DNA of 64,000 nucleotides from NCBI RefSeq assembly GCF_000178835.2, contig NC_015275.1, forward strand, positions 1,385,001-1,449,000. Direction: 5' to 3'. This DNA is from Cellulosilyticum lentocellum DSM 5427 (lineage in GTDB: Bacteria; Bacillota; Clostridia; Lachnospirales; Cellulosilyticaceae). The position numbers and the translations under genes were made by a program. The notes beneath the pieces were generated by a model. That model was not told the DNA's origin. It made no database searches and worked only from the letters and a program-made list of their open reading frames with translations. Shown one piece after another: positions 8,346 through 16,824 of this stretch (positions are counted from its first letter, which is position 1; the number at the start of each line of letters is the position of its first letter).

Positions 8346-8416
8346 ACTCCAAGTTTCAACCAATAAAAAAGCGTTGCATTTTCGCAACACTTTTTTTGTT
8401 GGTTGAAACTTGGAGT
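8346..8416. terminator. Nested terminator inside an 18-bp perfect inverted repeat
   Basis: Outer arms ACTCCAAGTTTCAACCAA (8346-8363) and its exact complement (8399-8416) enclose an A/T-flanked stem GCGTTGC-ATTTT-CGCAAC-C. The whole 71 bp can fold into one long hairpin with T runs on both strands, terminating uxaC and transcription coming from the left. Confidence 0.8.
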
Positions 8417-8426
8417 TTACTAGCTC

Positions 8427-9833
8427 TTAAGCATTAAAACCAAAGTATTTATTTGTATTGTTAAATGAAATATCTTGAACCATTTCTTTAAGGACTTTCA
8501 TATCAGCTGGATATTCTCCGTTTTCAACCCATGTACCAATTAAGTTACAAAGGATACGTCTGAAGTAATCGTGTCTTGTATAAGATAAGAAGCTTCTTGA
8601 GTCTGTAAGCATACCAACGAAGTTACCAAGTACTGAAAGGTTAGCAAGGCTTGTCATTTGATCAATCATACCTTGTTTTGTATCATTGAACCACCAAGCA
8701 GAACCTTGTTGGATTTTACCAGCTACTTCTGAGCCTTGGAAACAACCAAGAATAGTACCAATAGAAGCATTGTCATTAGGATTTAATGAGTAAATGATTG
8801 TTTTTGGTAATTTATTTTGAATTTGTAAGGCATTCAGGAAAGCAGCTGTTCCTTCAGCACAGTTACGAGTATTGATGCAATCAAAGCCTGTATCTGGGCC
8901 AAGTTTAGCAAACATAGCTTTGTTGTTATCACGAATAGCACCGTAGTGAAGTTGCATTACCCAACCGCGTTTTTCATAAGCTTCGCCTAAGAAAAGTAAA
9001 AGTGCTGTTTTGTATTTTTCCATTTCATCATATGTAACTTTTTCGCCAGCTAAAGCTTTTTTGAGAATAGCATCTACTTCATCGTAAGAAGCAGAGTTAT
9101 AAACTACATAATCAAGACCGTGGTCAGAAGCGCGGCAGCCCATTTTGTGGAAGAAATCTAAACGTACATTTAATGCAACAAATAAACTTTCAAGATTTGT
9201 AATCGCAATTTCACTTACTTCTGCAAGGTGGCGAATATAAGATACAAAAGTATCCTTTTCAATATTAACAGCTTTATCTGGTCTCCAAGCTGGAAGGACT
9301 TTAACTTTGCAAGTAGAATCTGCTGCAATTTGTTTGTGGTATTCAAGAGAATCAACAGGATCATCAGTTGTACAGATGAGTTTAACGTCAGAAGCAGCGA
9401 TAATATCTCTTACGTTCATTGAACCAGATTGAAGTTTTTCGTTGCAAAGATTCCAAACTTCTTCAGCAGTATCACCATTTAATACACCTTCATAACCGAA
9501 GTATTTACGAAGTTCAAGGTGTGTCCAATGATAAAGAGGATTCCCAATAGTTTTTGGAAGTGTTTCAGCCCATTTTTGGAATTTTTCTCTATCAGATGCA
9601 TCACCAGTGATATATTTTTCTTCTACACCATTTGAACGCATAGCACGCCATTTGTAGTGATCTCCACCAAGCCATACTTCAGTGATGTTTTTGAAGCTTC
9701 TGTTTTCAGCGATTTCTTGAGGATTGATATGACAGTGGTAATCGATAATAGGCATTGAAGCAGCAGCCTCATGATAAAGTGTTTTTGCTGTTTCATTAGA
9801 AAGTAAAAAATCTTTGTCCATAAAGTTTTTCAT
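8427..9833 (-). CDS. uxaC: Glucuronate/galacturonate isomerase
   Basis: 468 residues, the normal UxaC length. It converts D-galacturonate to D-tagaturonate (or glucuronate to fructuronate), the first cytoplasmic step of hexuronate breakdown. Recognisable segments are MPIIDYHCHINP (metal-binding HxH of the amidohydrolase fold) at residues 28-39, ITEVWLGGDHYKWRAMR, GNPLYHWTHLELRKYFG and LLFLGEAYEKRGWVMQLHYGAIR. The ribosome site AAAGGAG lies just upstream. It follows the LacI-type gene on the same strand with a 27-nt gap and so shares its promoter. Confidence 0.96.
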   Translation of the reverse strand: MKNFMDKDFLLSNETAKTLYHEAAASMPIIDYHCHINPQEIAENRSFKNITEVWLGGDHYKWRAMRSNGVEEKYITGDASDREKFQKWAETLPKTIGNPLYHWTHLELRKYFGYEGVLNGDTAEEVWNLCNEKLQSGSMNVRDIIAASDVKLICTTDDPVDSLEYHKQIAADSTCKVKVLPAWRPDKAVNIEKDTFVSYIRHLAEVSEIAITNLESLFVALNVRLDFFHKMGCRASDHGLDYVVYNSASYDEVDAILKKALAGEKVTYDEMEKYKTALLLFLGEAYEKRGWVMQLHYGAIRDNNKAMFAKLGPDTGFDCINTRNCAEGTAAFLNALQIQNKLPKTIIYSLNPNDNASIGTILGCFQGSEVAGKIQQGSAWWFNDTKQGMIDQMTSLANLSVLGNFVGMLTDSRSFLSYTRHDYFRRILCNLIGTWVENGEYPADMKVLKEMVQDISFNNTNKYFGFNA

Positions 9834-9860
9834 GAATAGGTCTCCTTTAACAATTGGGTT

Positions 9861-10856
9861 TTATAATTTAAAAGTATCTCTTTCAACTAATTTAGCGGAA
9901 AGAGTCATTTTATTCGTAACGGTTTTTCCATCAAAGACATCGGTAAGTACATTAACTGCGGTATTGCATAGGGTTTCTACCATGTTATCTACGCTGCTTA
10001 ATTTAGGCATAGCGCACTCGCAAAGTAAGGAGTTATTAAAACCAATAACAGGTATATCTTCTGGAATACGAAGACCTTTCTTTTGTAAGGCATGCATAGC
10101 ACCTATGGCTAATTGGTCTTCTGAAGCAATGATAGCTGAGAAATGGATGTCTGCATCTAATAACTCTATAACAGTGGCTTCAATTTGGGACATATCTTTA
10201 TCTACTTTTGCAATAAGCTTAGGATTTACACCAAAACCACAGTGCTTAAGAGCATCCTTAAAGCCGTTTAGCTTTTGAAGACCGCTATAACTTTCTACGT
10301 CATAAAGGTAGAGAATATCATGGCACCCTTTTTTGTTTAGGTGAATGACTTGATCATACATAGCTTGATATTCATCACAGGTCACGCAATAAGTATTAGG
10401 TACATCAATAAGACCATTAATAATAACAGTAGGTACCTTGGCAGCAGCTTTTTCAATATGAGAGTTGTCGGTTTCTTCTTTGAAAATAGAACCAATTAAA
10501 ATAAGGGCATCTACACGTTTTGCTAAAAGTAAATCAATGTATTTTTGTTTATCTTCTATGTTTTTGCCAGTAGAACAAAGAAGGGAATCATAACCATATT
10601 GTCTTAGTGCGTTTTCAATGACAGAAACTGCTTTTGCATAGAAGATATCAGCTACATCAGTGCAAAGCACACCTATCATTTTCATTGTATTAAGTCCTAA
10701 GCCTCTAGCGAAGACGTTAGGTGTATAGCCTGCTTCCTCAATAACACCTAATACCTTAGCTTTCGTTTTTGTGCTTACATTAGGACTACCATTAAGCACT
10801 CTTGAAACAGTGGCAATGGATACACCAGCACGCTCGGCAATATCATAAATATTCAA
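9861..10856 (-). CDS. LacI/GalR family regulator of the hexuronate genes
   Basis: 331 residues. The N-terminal helix-turn-helix MNIYDIAERAGVSIATVSRVLNGSPNVS is classic LacI family, followed by the periplasmic-binding-protein-like effector domain (about 60-331) with IGVLCTDVADIFYAK and the closing SVDNMVETLCNTAVNVL. The start codon is TTG behind GGAG. It is divergent from uxaB and first in an operon with uxaC. Two palindromes beside the two start sites (10880-10893 and 10992-11005) are likely its operators, implying autoregulation. The probable inducer is a hexuronate or 2-keto-3-deoxygluconate; that is inference. Confidence 0.92.
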   Translation of the reverse strand: MNIYDIAERAGVSIATVSRVLNGSPNVSTKTKAKVLGVIEEAGYTPNVFARGLGLNTMKMIGVLCTDVADIFYAKAVSVIENALRQYGYDSLLCSTGKNIEDKQKYIDLLLAKRVDALILIGSIFKEETDNSHIEKAAAKVPTVIINGLIDVPNTYCVTCDEYQAMYDQVIHLNKKGCHDILYLYDVESYSGLQKLNGFKDALKHCGFGVNPKLIAKVDKDMSQIEATVIELLDADIHFSAIIASEDQLAIGAMHALQKKGLRIPEDIPVIGFNNSLLCECAMPKLSSVDNMVETLCNTAVNVLTDVFDGKTVTNKMTLSAKLVERDTFKL

Positions 10857-10879
10857 AACTTCATCACTCCTTTGCTTTC

Positions 10880-10893
10880 TGTAAGTGCTTTCA
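10880..10893. promoter_or_regulatory. LacI-type (cre-like) operator of the regulator/uxaC promoter
   Basis: TGTAAGTGCTTTCA is an imperfect palindrome just downstream of the minus-strand -10 box. It matches the TGWAANCGNTNWCA cre consensus at 13 of 14 positions and resembles the palindrome at 10992. Confidence 0.6.
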
Positions 10894-10898
10894 AAAAT

Positions 10899-10927
10899 AT
10901 TATAGTTTCTCTAAAAATCAAAGTCAA
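10899..10927 (-). promoter_or_regulatory. Sigma-A promoter of the LacI gene and uxaC
   Basis: On the minus strand TTGACT (10922-10927), a 17-nt spacer and TATAAT (10899-10904), close to consensus. Confidence 0.8.
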
Positions 10928-10956
10928 TGTCTAATAAATAAATTATTAATTAATTG

Positions 10957-10985
10957 TTGACTTTTAAGGGATTTATTATTACAAT
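10957..10985 (+). promoter_or_regulatory. Sigma-A promoter of uxaB-uxaA-kduD
   Basis: TTGACT (10957-10962), a 17-nt spacer and TACAAT (10980-10985). It is divergent from the minus-strand promoter, with the two -35 boxes about 30 bp apart. Confidence 0.75.
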
Positions 10986-10991
10986 CAAAAA

Positions 10992-11005
10992 TGTAAGGGC
11001 TTACA
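10992..11005. promoter_or_regulatory. LacI-type operator at the uxaB transcription start
   Basis: TGTAAGGGCTTACA is a perfect palindrome covering the expected +1. A further half-site, GGCTTACA, lies 5 nt downstream. Repressor bound here would block initiation. Confidence 0.65.
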
Positions 11006-11032
11006 AAATGGCTTACAAAACGGAGGTATAAA

Positions 11033-12496
11033 ATGAAAAAAGTAAATGAAGGCATTGTTAAAAAAGAACGTCCTCTTAAAGTACTTCAATTTGGTGAAGG
11101 TAATTTCTTAAGAGCATTCGTAGAACAAATGATAGATGTAGCTAATGAAAAAGGTTGTTTCGATGGCTCAGTTGCTCTTGTAAAACCTATTACATTTGGT
11201 AACTTAGAACGTTTCAAAGCACAAGATAATGTTTACACAGTTATTCTTAGAGGAAAAGCTAATGGTGAAACAGTTAATGAGAAAAGAATTATCACTTGCG
11301 TAAGCCAGAGTGTAGCAGCTAATGAAGATTATGCAGCATACGAAGCGTTATCAAAGGTAGAAACACTTGAATTTATCGTATCTAATACAACTGAAGCAGG
11401 TATTGTATATGACGAGAGTGACGAATTTGAATTAACACCTCCTAATACATATCCAGGTAAGCTCACTAAGTTTCTCTTTGACCGCTACAAACACTTTAAT
11501 GGAGATCTTTCAAAAGGATTAAAAATTCTTCCAGTAGAGCTTATTGAGAAAAACGGAGAAAAATTAAAAGAATGTATTTTAAACTATATTGCACTTTGGA
11601 ATCTTGGTGAAGCGTTTGCCACTTGGGTAAAAGAAGCCAATATTTTCTGTAACACTTTGGTAGACCGTATTGTAACAGGCTATCCAAGAGAAGAAGCAGC
11701 AGTACTTTGCGAAGAACTTGGTTATCAAGATGATTTATTAGACGTAGCAGAGCCATTTGGTCTTTGGGTTATTGAAAGTGATAAAGACATTTCAGAAAGC
11801 TTTGCACTAGATAAAGCAGGCTGCAATGTAGTATTTACAAATAACTTAAAACCATATAGAGATCGTAAAGTTCGTATCTTAAATGGTGGTCATACAGGCA
11901 CCGTACTTGCAGGTTATCTTGCAGGTGAAAATATTGTAAGAGGTTGTATGGAAGATAAAACCATTCGTACTTATATGGAGCATTTATTATTTGATGAAAT
12001 TGTTCCAACAGTAGATCTTCCACATGATGAAGTAGTAGATTTTACAAACTCAGTTATTGAGCGTTTTGAAAATCCATTTATCGATCACAGTGTACTAGCT
12101 ATTTCACTTAATTCGGTATCAAAATGGAAAGCTAGAAACCTTGTAAGCTTCCATGACCACTACGAAGCTAAAGGTAGCATTCCTAAATATTTAACATTCT
12201 CATTTGCTGCACTTATGGCATTCTACAATTCAAATAAACTTGTAGATGGTGCTTTAATTGGTAAACGTGGTGAAGAAGAATATCGCATCATGGATGATGC
12301 TGATGTACTTGAATTCTTTGCTAGCCGTGTTGGCAAATTAGAAACAGCACAGCTTGTAAAAGAATTTACTTCACATACAAAATTCTGGGGTAAAGATTTA
12401 GGTGAGTATAAAAACTTCAATGATACAGTTACAGCTCACTTAGAAAGAATTACAGCAGTAGGTATGAGAAAAGCACTCGAAGAGTTAATAGGATAG
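11033..12496 (+). CDS. uxaB: Tagaturonate reductase (altronate oxidoreductase)
   Basis: 487 residues of the mannitol dehydrogenase superfamily. It reduces D-tagaturonate to D-altronate with NADH, the second galacturonate step. The N-terminal dinucleotide fold starts VLQFGEGNFLRAFVEQMID; the catalytic region has NGGHTGTVLAGYLAG and SVSKWKARNLVSFHDHY, matching the KxxxxR/N signatures of UxaB. The ribosome site CGGAGG is 6 nt before ATG. It is first in the uxaB-uxaA-kduD run and sits directly behind the promoter and operator pair. The alternative of fructuronate reductase (UxuB) is less likely given the UxaA neighbour and the length. Confidence 0.93.
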   Translation: MKKVNEGIVKKERPLKVLQFGEGNFLRAFVEQMIDVANEKGCFDGSVALVKPITFGNLERFKAQDNVYTVILRGKANGETVNEKRIITCVSQSVAANEDYAAYEALSKVETLEFIVSNTTEAGIVYDESDEFELTPPNTYPGKLTKFLFDRYKHFNGDLSKGLKILPVELIEKNGEKLKECILNYIALWNLGEAFATWVKEANIFCNTLVDRIVTGYPREEAAVLCEELGYQDDLLDVAEPFGLWVIESDKDISESFALDKAGCNVVFTNNLKPYRDRKVRILNGGHTGTVLAGYLAGENIVRGCMEDKTIRTYMEHLLFDEIVPTVDLPHDEVVDFTNSVIERFENPFIDHSVLAISLNSVSKWKARNLVSFHDHYEAKGSIPKYLTFSFAALMAFYNSNKLVDGALIGKRGEEEYRIMDDADVLEFFASRVGKLETAQLVKEFTSHTKFWGKDLGEYKNFNDTVTAHLERITAVGMRKALEELIG

Positions 12497-12508
12497 GAGA
12501 ATAAACCT

Positions 12509-13945
12509 ATGTTAGATTTTATTAAAATTAATGAAAAAGATAATGTGATGGTAGCTCTTAAAGAAGCTGAAGGTATTCCAGCTGGTCATAAAAAAGCCAT
12601 TGTACCTATCAAAAAAGGTGAAGCAATTATTAAATATGGTAATCCAATTGGTATAGCAACAGCTGATATTAGTGAGGGGGAATGGGTACATACCCATAAC
12701 CTAAAAACTGGTCTTGGTGATTTACTTGAATATACCTATGAGCCTGAAGTTAAATTATTAGAAGCTCATGCACCAGCTACATTCAAAGGTTATAAAAGAC
12801 CAAACGGTAAAGTGGGAATTCGTAATGAAGTATGGATTATTCCAACAGTTGGCTGTGTGAATGATATTGCTAAAATGATTGAAAAAAAGGCACAAAGTTT
12901 AATTAAAGAAAATATTGATGGTATTTATACTTTCACACACCCTTATGGATGTTCACAGTTAGGTGATGACCTTTTAAATACACAAAAAGCATTAGCTGGT
13001 TTAATTAATCATCCTAATGCTGGGGCGGTACTAGTACTCGGGCTTGGTTGTGAAAACAACACCATAGACGGCCTCAAAGCAGTAATTGGTGACTACGATG
13101 AGAAACGTGTTAAATTTGTTGTTTCTCAAGAGCATGAAGATGAAGTAGCAGTAGCACTAGAAGTCCTTGGCGAACTTGTAAATTATGCCTCTGGATTTAC
13201 TAGAGAAGATGTACCTGCTTCAGAGCTTGTTATCGGATTAAAATGTGGCGGGTCAGATGGATTCTCTGGCATCACAGCTAATCCATTAGTAGGCGCTGTA
13301 TCTGATAAATTAATCAGTGAGGGTGGCACTACCATTCTTACTGAAGTACCTGAAATGTTTGGGGCTGAAACGCTTCTTATGAAACGTTGTGTTAATGAAG
13401 AAGTGTTTGACAAAACTGTTTCGCTCATTAACAATTTCAAAAATTACTTTATTAAACATGATCAAGTGGTTTATGAAAATCCATCTCCAGGTAATAAAAA
13501 AGGTGGTATTTCAACACTTGAAGATAAGTCTTTAGGATGTACCCAAAAAGGTGGAAGTGCACCGGTAGAGGATGTTCTTACTTATGGTCAGCCGGTTGTT
13601 ACTAAGGGACTCAATCTACTTCAAGCTCCTGGTAATGACCTGGTTGCATCAACAGCCCTTGCTGTTTCAGGTGCTCATATTGTTCTTTTTACAACAGGTA
13701 GAGGTACACCATTTGGATCACCAGTACCAACTGTGAAAATTTCAAGTAATAATGAATTATATGCTAAGAAGAAAAACTGGATTGACTTTAATGCAGGTCA
13801 ACTTTTACTTGGCAGAACAATGGAAGAGGTTTCAACAGAATTTTATGCCTATATTTTAGCATTAGCGTCTGGAGAAATTCAGTGTAAGACAGAAGAAAAT
13901 GGTATTCGTGATTTAGCTATCTTCAAAGATGGTGTTACATTATAA
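12509..13945 (+). CDS. uxaA: Altronate dehydratase
   Basis: 478 residues. It dehydrates D-altronate to 2-keto-3-deoxygluconate with an Fe(II)-type centre. An N-terminal SAF domain (about 10-85, with NLKTGLGDLLEY) is fused to the large UxaA/GarD domain, which shows GKVGIRNEVWIIPTVGCVND, FTHPYGCSQLGDD, GLGCENN and GLKCGGSDGFSGITANP with the conserved cysteines and histidine. The start lies 12 nt after uxaB with its own TAGGAG site, so the two are co-transcribed. Full length and intact. Confidence 0.95.
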   Translation: MLDFIKINEKDNVMVALKEAEGIPAGHKKAIVPIKKGEAIIKYGNPIGIATADISEGEWVHTHNLKTGLGDLLEYTYEPEVKLLEAHAPATFKGYKRPNGKVGIRNEVWIIPTVGCVNDIAKMIEKKAQSLIKENIDGIYTFTHPYGCSQLGDDLLNTQKALAGLINHPNAGAVLVLGLGCENNTIDGLKAVIGDYDEKRVKFVVSQEHEDEVAVALEVLGELVNYASGFTREDVPASELVIGLKCGGSDGFSGITANPLVGAVSDKLISEGGTTILTEVPEMFGAETLLMKRCVNEEVFDKTVSLINNFKNYFIKHDQVVYENPSPGNKKGGISTLEDKSLGCTQKGGSAPVEDVLTYGQPVVTKGLNLLQAPGNDLVASTALAVSGAHIVLFTTGRGTPFGSPVPTVKISSNNELYAKKKNWIDFNAGQLLLGRTMEEVSTEFYAYILALASGEIQCKTEENGIRDLAIFKDGVTL

Positions 13946-13994
13946 AGTAAGCTTTTATTATAAAAAATAAATACATATTTAGGAGGTAAGTCAA

Positions 13995-14756
13995 ATGATT
14001 TTAGATCAATTTAGCTTAGAAGGAAAAGTAGCAATCGTAACAGGTGCATCAACAGGTTTAGGTCAAGGAATCTCTCTTGCATATGCAGAAGCAGGTGCAA
14101 AGGTAGTAGGTGTTGACTATGTAGAAATGCCAGAAACACAAAAAGCTATTGAAGAAAAAGGTGGAGAATTCGTAGGTATTGTTGCTAACTTAATGTCAAC
14201 AGATCCAATCGAAGGTATTATTAATACTGCAGTAGAAAAATTCGGTAAAGTAGATATCTTAGTAAACAACGCTGGTATCATTAGAAGAGAAGACTGCATT
14301 GATTTCTCTGAGAAAAACTGGGATGATGTTATTAACATTAACTTAAAAACAGTATTCTTCTTCTCACAAGCAGTAGCTAGAAAATTCATTGAACAAGGTA
14401 ATGGTGGTAAAATCATTAACATCGCATCTATGCTTTCATTCCAAGGCGGTATTCGTGTACCATCTTACACAGCTTCTAAATCAGCTGTAATGGGTATCAC
14501 AAGAGCTATGGCAAATGAGTTTGCTGTGCACAACATTAATGTAAATGCTATTGCACCAGGCTATATGGCTACAAACAATACAGCGGCTCTTAGAGCAGAC
14601 CAAGATAGAAGTGAAGCAATCTTAGATCGTATTCCTGCAGGACGTTGGGGAACACCAGCAGATATGCAAGGTCCAGCAGTATTTTTAGCATCAGAAGCAT
14701 CAAACTACGTAAATGGCTACACAGTAGCAGTTGATGGTGGTTGGTTAGCTAGATAA
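13995..14756 (+). CDS. kduD: 2-dehydro-3-deoxy-D-gluconate 5-dehydrogenase (SDR family)
   Basis: 253 residues, a classical short-chain dehydrogenase. TGASTGLGQG (residues 17-26) binds the cofactor, NNAGI is present, the active site is S...YTASKSA (Tyr, Lys), and the C terminus is NGYTVAVDGGWLAR. KduD interconverts 2-keto-3-deoxygluconate and its 5-keto form in unsaturated-uronate breakdown. Assignment to KduD rather than gluconate 5-dehydrogenase rests on overall similarity and on the following kduI. The ribosome site is AGGAGG, and the gene lies 49 nt after uxaA in the same direction. Confidence 0.88.
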   Translation: MILDQFSLEGKVAIVTGASTGLGQGISLAYAEAGAKVVGVDYVEMPETQKAIEEKGGEFVGIVANLMSTDPIEGIINTAVEKFGKVDILVNNAGIIRREDCIDFSEKNWDDVININLKTVFFFSQAVARKFIEQGNGGKIINIASMLSFQGGIRVPSYTASKSAVMGITRAMANEFAVHNINVNAIAPGYMATNNTAALRADQDRSEAILDRIPAGRWGTPADMQGPAVFLASEASNYVNGYTVAVDGGWLAR

Positions 14757-14808
14757 TCTATGTAAGCTTTAAGAATGAAGAAGTTATTTGTTAATAATAA
14801 ATAAGTGT

Positions 14809-14825
14809 CCTCATCTTAGATGAGG
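14809..14825 (+). repeat. Hairpin between kduD and kduI
   Basis: CCTCATC-TTA-GATGAGG forms a perfect 7-bp stem with no T run. It is more likely an RNA-stability or processing hairpin within the operon than a full terminator. Confidence 0.5.
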
Positions 14826-14861
14826 ATGCTATAGTTGATGAGAAGGAAAGGAAGGTTTAAC

Positions 14862-15692
14862 GTGGAAGTAAGATATAGTATTAGTCCTAATGAAGCAAAA
14901 AGAATGACTACAGAGGAAATGAGAGAAAATTTCCTCATTGAAAACTTATTCATGCCAGGAGAACTTAAATTCCTTTATAGTCATGTAGATCGTATTATTG
15001 TAGGTGCAGCTGTTCCTACAACTAAAGCCCTTGTTATCGAAGGTTCAAAAGAACTTGGTAGCGATTATTTCTTAGAAAGAAGAGAAATGGGTGTTATCAA
15101 TATTGGTGGTAAAGGTATTATTGTAGTAGATGGCAATCGTATTGAAATGGATTATAAAGATGGCCTTTATATTGGGAAAGAAACAAAAGAAGTTTCTTTT
15201 GAAAGTGTAGATGGCAATAAACCTGCTAGATTCTACATCAACAGCGCACCAGCACATGCAGTATATCCATTACACAAGATTGGTTATGAAGATGCTAATA
15301 AGAGATATTTAGGTACGCCAGAAGAAGCGAACGTAAGAACGCTTAATCAATATATTCATCCAGCAGTATGTAAGAGCTGCCAGCTTTCAATGGGCCTTAC
15401 AGAACTTCAAAGTGGTAGTTTATGGAATACTATGCCATCACATACACATGAAAGAAGAATGGAAGTTTACTTATACTTCAATATGGAAGAAAATGATATC
15501 GTATTCCATATGATGGGACAGCCACAAGAAACAAGACATCTCGTTATGCACAACGAAGATGCGGTTATTTCGCCAAGCTGGAGCATCCATAGTGGTGTAG
15601 GTACAAAAGCATATAGTTTTATTTGGGGAATGGTTGGTGAAAATCAAAACTTTGATGACATGGACCACATCCAAACTAAAGATTTAAGATAA
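14862..15692 (+). CDS. kduI: 5-dehydro-4-deoxy-D-glucuronate isomerase
   Basis: 276 residues, the normal length. This cupin-fold, metal-dependent isomerase converts 4-deoxy-5-ketouronate from unsaturated oligogalacturonides to 2,5-diketo-3-deoxygluconate, the substrate of KduD. Clear segments are [30 protein letters not shown] and the metal-site region [16 protein letters not shown]. The start is the GTG behind GGAAAGGAAGG, giving [15 protein letters not shown] as in known KduI; an ATG nine codons upstream lies before that site. It completes the kduD-kduI pair at the end of the operon. Confidence 0.94.
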   Translation: MEVRYSISPNEAKRMTTEEMRENFLIENLFMPGELKFLYSHVDRIIVGAAVPTTKALVIEGSKELGSDYFLERREMGVINIGGKGIIVVDGNRIEMDYKDGLYIGKETKEVSFESVDGNKPARFYINSAPAHAVYPLHKIGYEDANKRYLGTPEEANVRTLNQYIHPAVCKSCQLSMGLTELQSGSLWNTMPSHTHERRMEVYLYFNMEENDIVFHMMGQPQETRHLVMHNEDAVISPSWSIHSGVGTKAYSFIWGMVGENQNFDDMDHIQTKDLR

Positions 15693-15827
15693 GATTAGTT
15701 CACTCGTTTATTTTTGTAGAAATCATTTTTGTTATATTTTATAAAACGGATAGGAAATGCCATGGCCTAAGCATAGCTTAAAAGTGGCTAAAAATAAATT
15801 AACATATTATACTCAAAAATTACCCTC

Positions 15828-15870
15828 AAAAAAAGCATTACTTAATCCTGAAATAAAGTAATGCTTTTTT
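15828..15870 (+). terminator. Intrinsic terminator after kduI
   Basis: AAAAGCATTACTT (15831-15843) pairs with AAGTAATGCTTTT (from 15856), followed by TTTTTT. Confidence 0.85.
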
Positions 15871-15901
15871 ATTAATGAAATATAAAAGGATGGATGCATA
15901 G

Positions 15902-16723
15902 ATGAATATAGGTTTGAGAGCACATGACTATGGTAAGAAACCATTAGAAGAGCTTTTTAAAAGAATAAGTGATGATGGTTTTCATGAGATTCAATTAGCT
16001 ATTCCAAAAGCAATTGAAGGCGTTAATAGTTTAGAGGATGTAGATGAAAGTTTATTAAAAGATATTAAATTAGCTATGGAAAAATATGATATAGCTATTC
16101 CTGTATTTGGTTGTTATGTAGAATTGGGTCATTTAGATTCTATAGAAAGGCAGAAACATGTAGAACGTTTCCTACTAGGCATGGATTTTGCAAAATATTT
16201 AGGTGCAAGGTGTATAGGTTCAGAAACAACTCACTTTAGCATGGATAGTACAGATGAGGAAAGAAGAATTGCCTTTGAGGGACTTGTAGATTCTGTTGAG
16301 CAGATTGTAAAAAAAGGAGAAGAAATAGGGCTTGATGTAGCTATTGAGCCAGTTGCACTTCATACTTTAAATACACCAGAACTGACAAAAGAGTTATTAG
16401 AAAGAATTCCTTCAGAACGTCTAAAAATCATATTCGATCCTGTTAACCTTTTAACATCAAAAAATATAGAGGAACAAGAAAAATTGTGGAATCGTGCATT
16501 TGACTGCTTTGGTGATAAAATAGCCGCGCTTCATATGAAAGGAACACGCTTAAATGAAACAGGCGAACTAGAGAAAACGAATCTTCAAGATAATGCAGCG
16601 AATTTTAAGCGTATCATTGATTGGGTAAAAAAGAATAAACCTGAAACAACTGTGTTAAGAGAAGAAATTAAACCAATAGAAGCGAAAATAGATAGAGCTT
16701 TTATGGCGGAACTTATTAAATAA
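15902..16723 (+). CDS. Sugar phosphate isomerase/epimerase family protein (TIM barrel)
   Basis: 273 residues of the xylose-isomerase-like TIM-barrel family. Metal-site segments are ARCIGSETTHF, DVAIEPVALHTLNTPE (Glu ligand), KIIFDPVNLLT (Asp), AALHMKGTR (His) and TTVLREEIKP (Glu). This fold covers hydroxypyruvate isomerases, tagatose epimerases and related enzymes; the substrate here is unknown. It lies behind the kduI terminator and inside the uronate island, so a sugar-acid or ketose role is plausible. The ribosome site AAAAGGATGG is a little far from the ATG. Confidence 0.8.
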   Translation: MNIGLRAHDYGKKPLEELFKRISDDGFHEIQLAIPKAIEGVNSLEDVDESLLKDIKLAMEKYDIAIPVFGCYVELGHLDSIERQKHVERFLLGMDFAKYLGARCIGSETTHFSMDSTDEERRIAFEGLVDSVEQIVKKGEEIGLDVAIEPVALHTLNTPELTKELLERIPSERLKIIFDPVNLLTSKNIEEQEKLWNRAFDCFGDKIAALHMKGTRLNETGELEKTNLQDNAANFKRIIDWVKKNKPETTVLREEIKPIEAKIDRAFMAELIK

Positions 16724-16735
16724 TTTAGAAAGTAA

Positions 16736-16800
16736 AGCAATAGAGTGAGACAAATTTTTTTTGTGATTTATAAAAAAAAGTTTGTCTCACTCTATTGTTT
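16736..16800. terminator. Bidirectional terminator
   Basis: A 17-bp perfect stem (16738-16754 with 16781-16797, CAATAGAGTGAGACAAA and its complement) lies between the convergent epimerase and pectinesterase genes. Its loop is A/T-rich. Confidence 0.85.
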
Positions 16801-16824
16801 TAGTATTTTTTGACTTTGTTAAAA

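Noticed and set aside
10880-11005. Palindromes as pure cre (CcpA) sites
   Set aside because: Both differ from the cre consensus at the central position and lie at the two start sites controlled by the local LacI gene, so a LacI operator is favoured, though dual use is not excluded.
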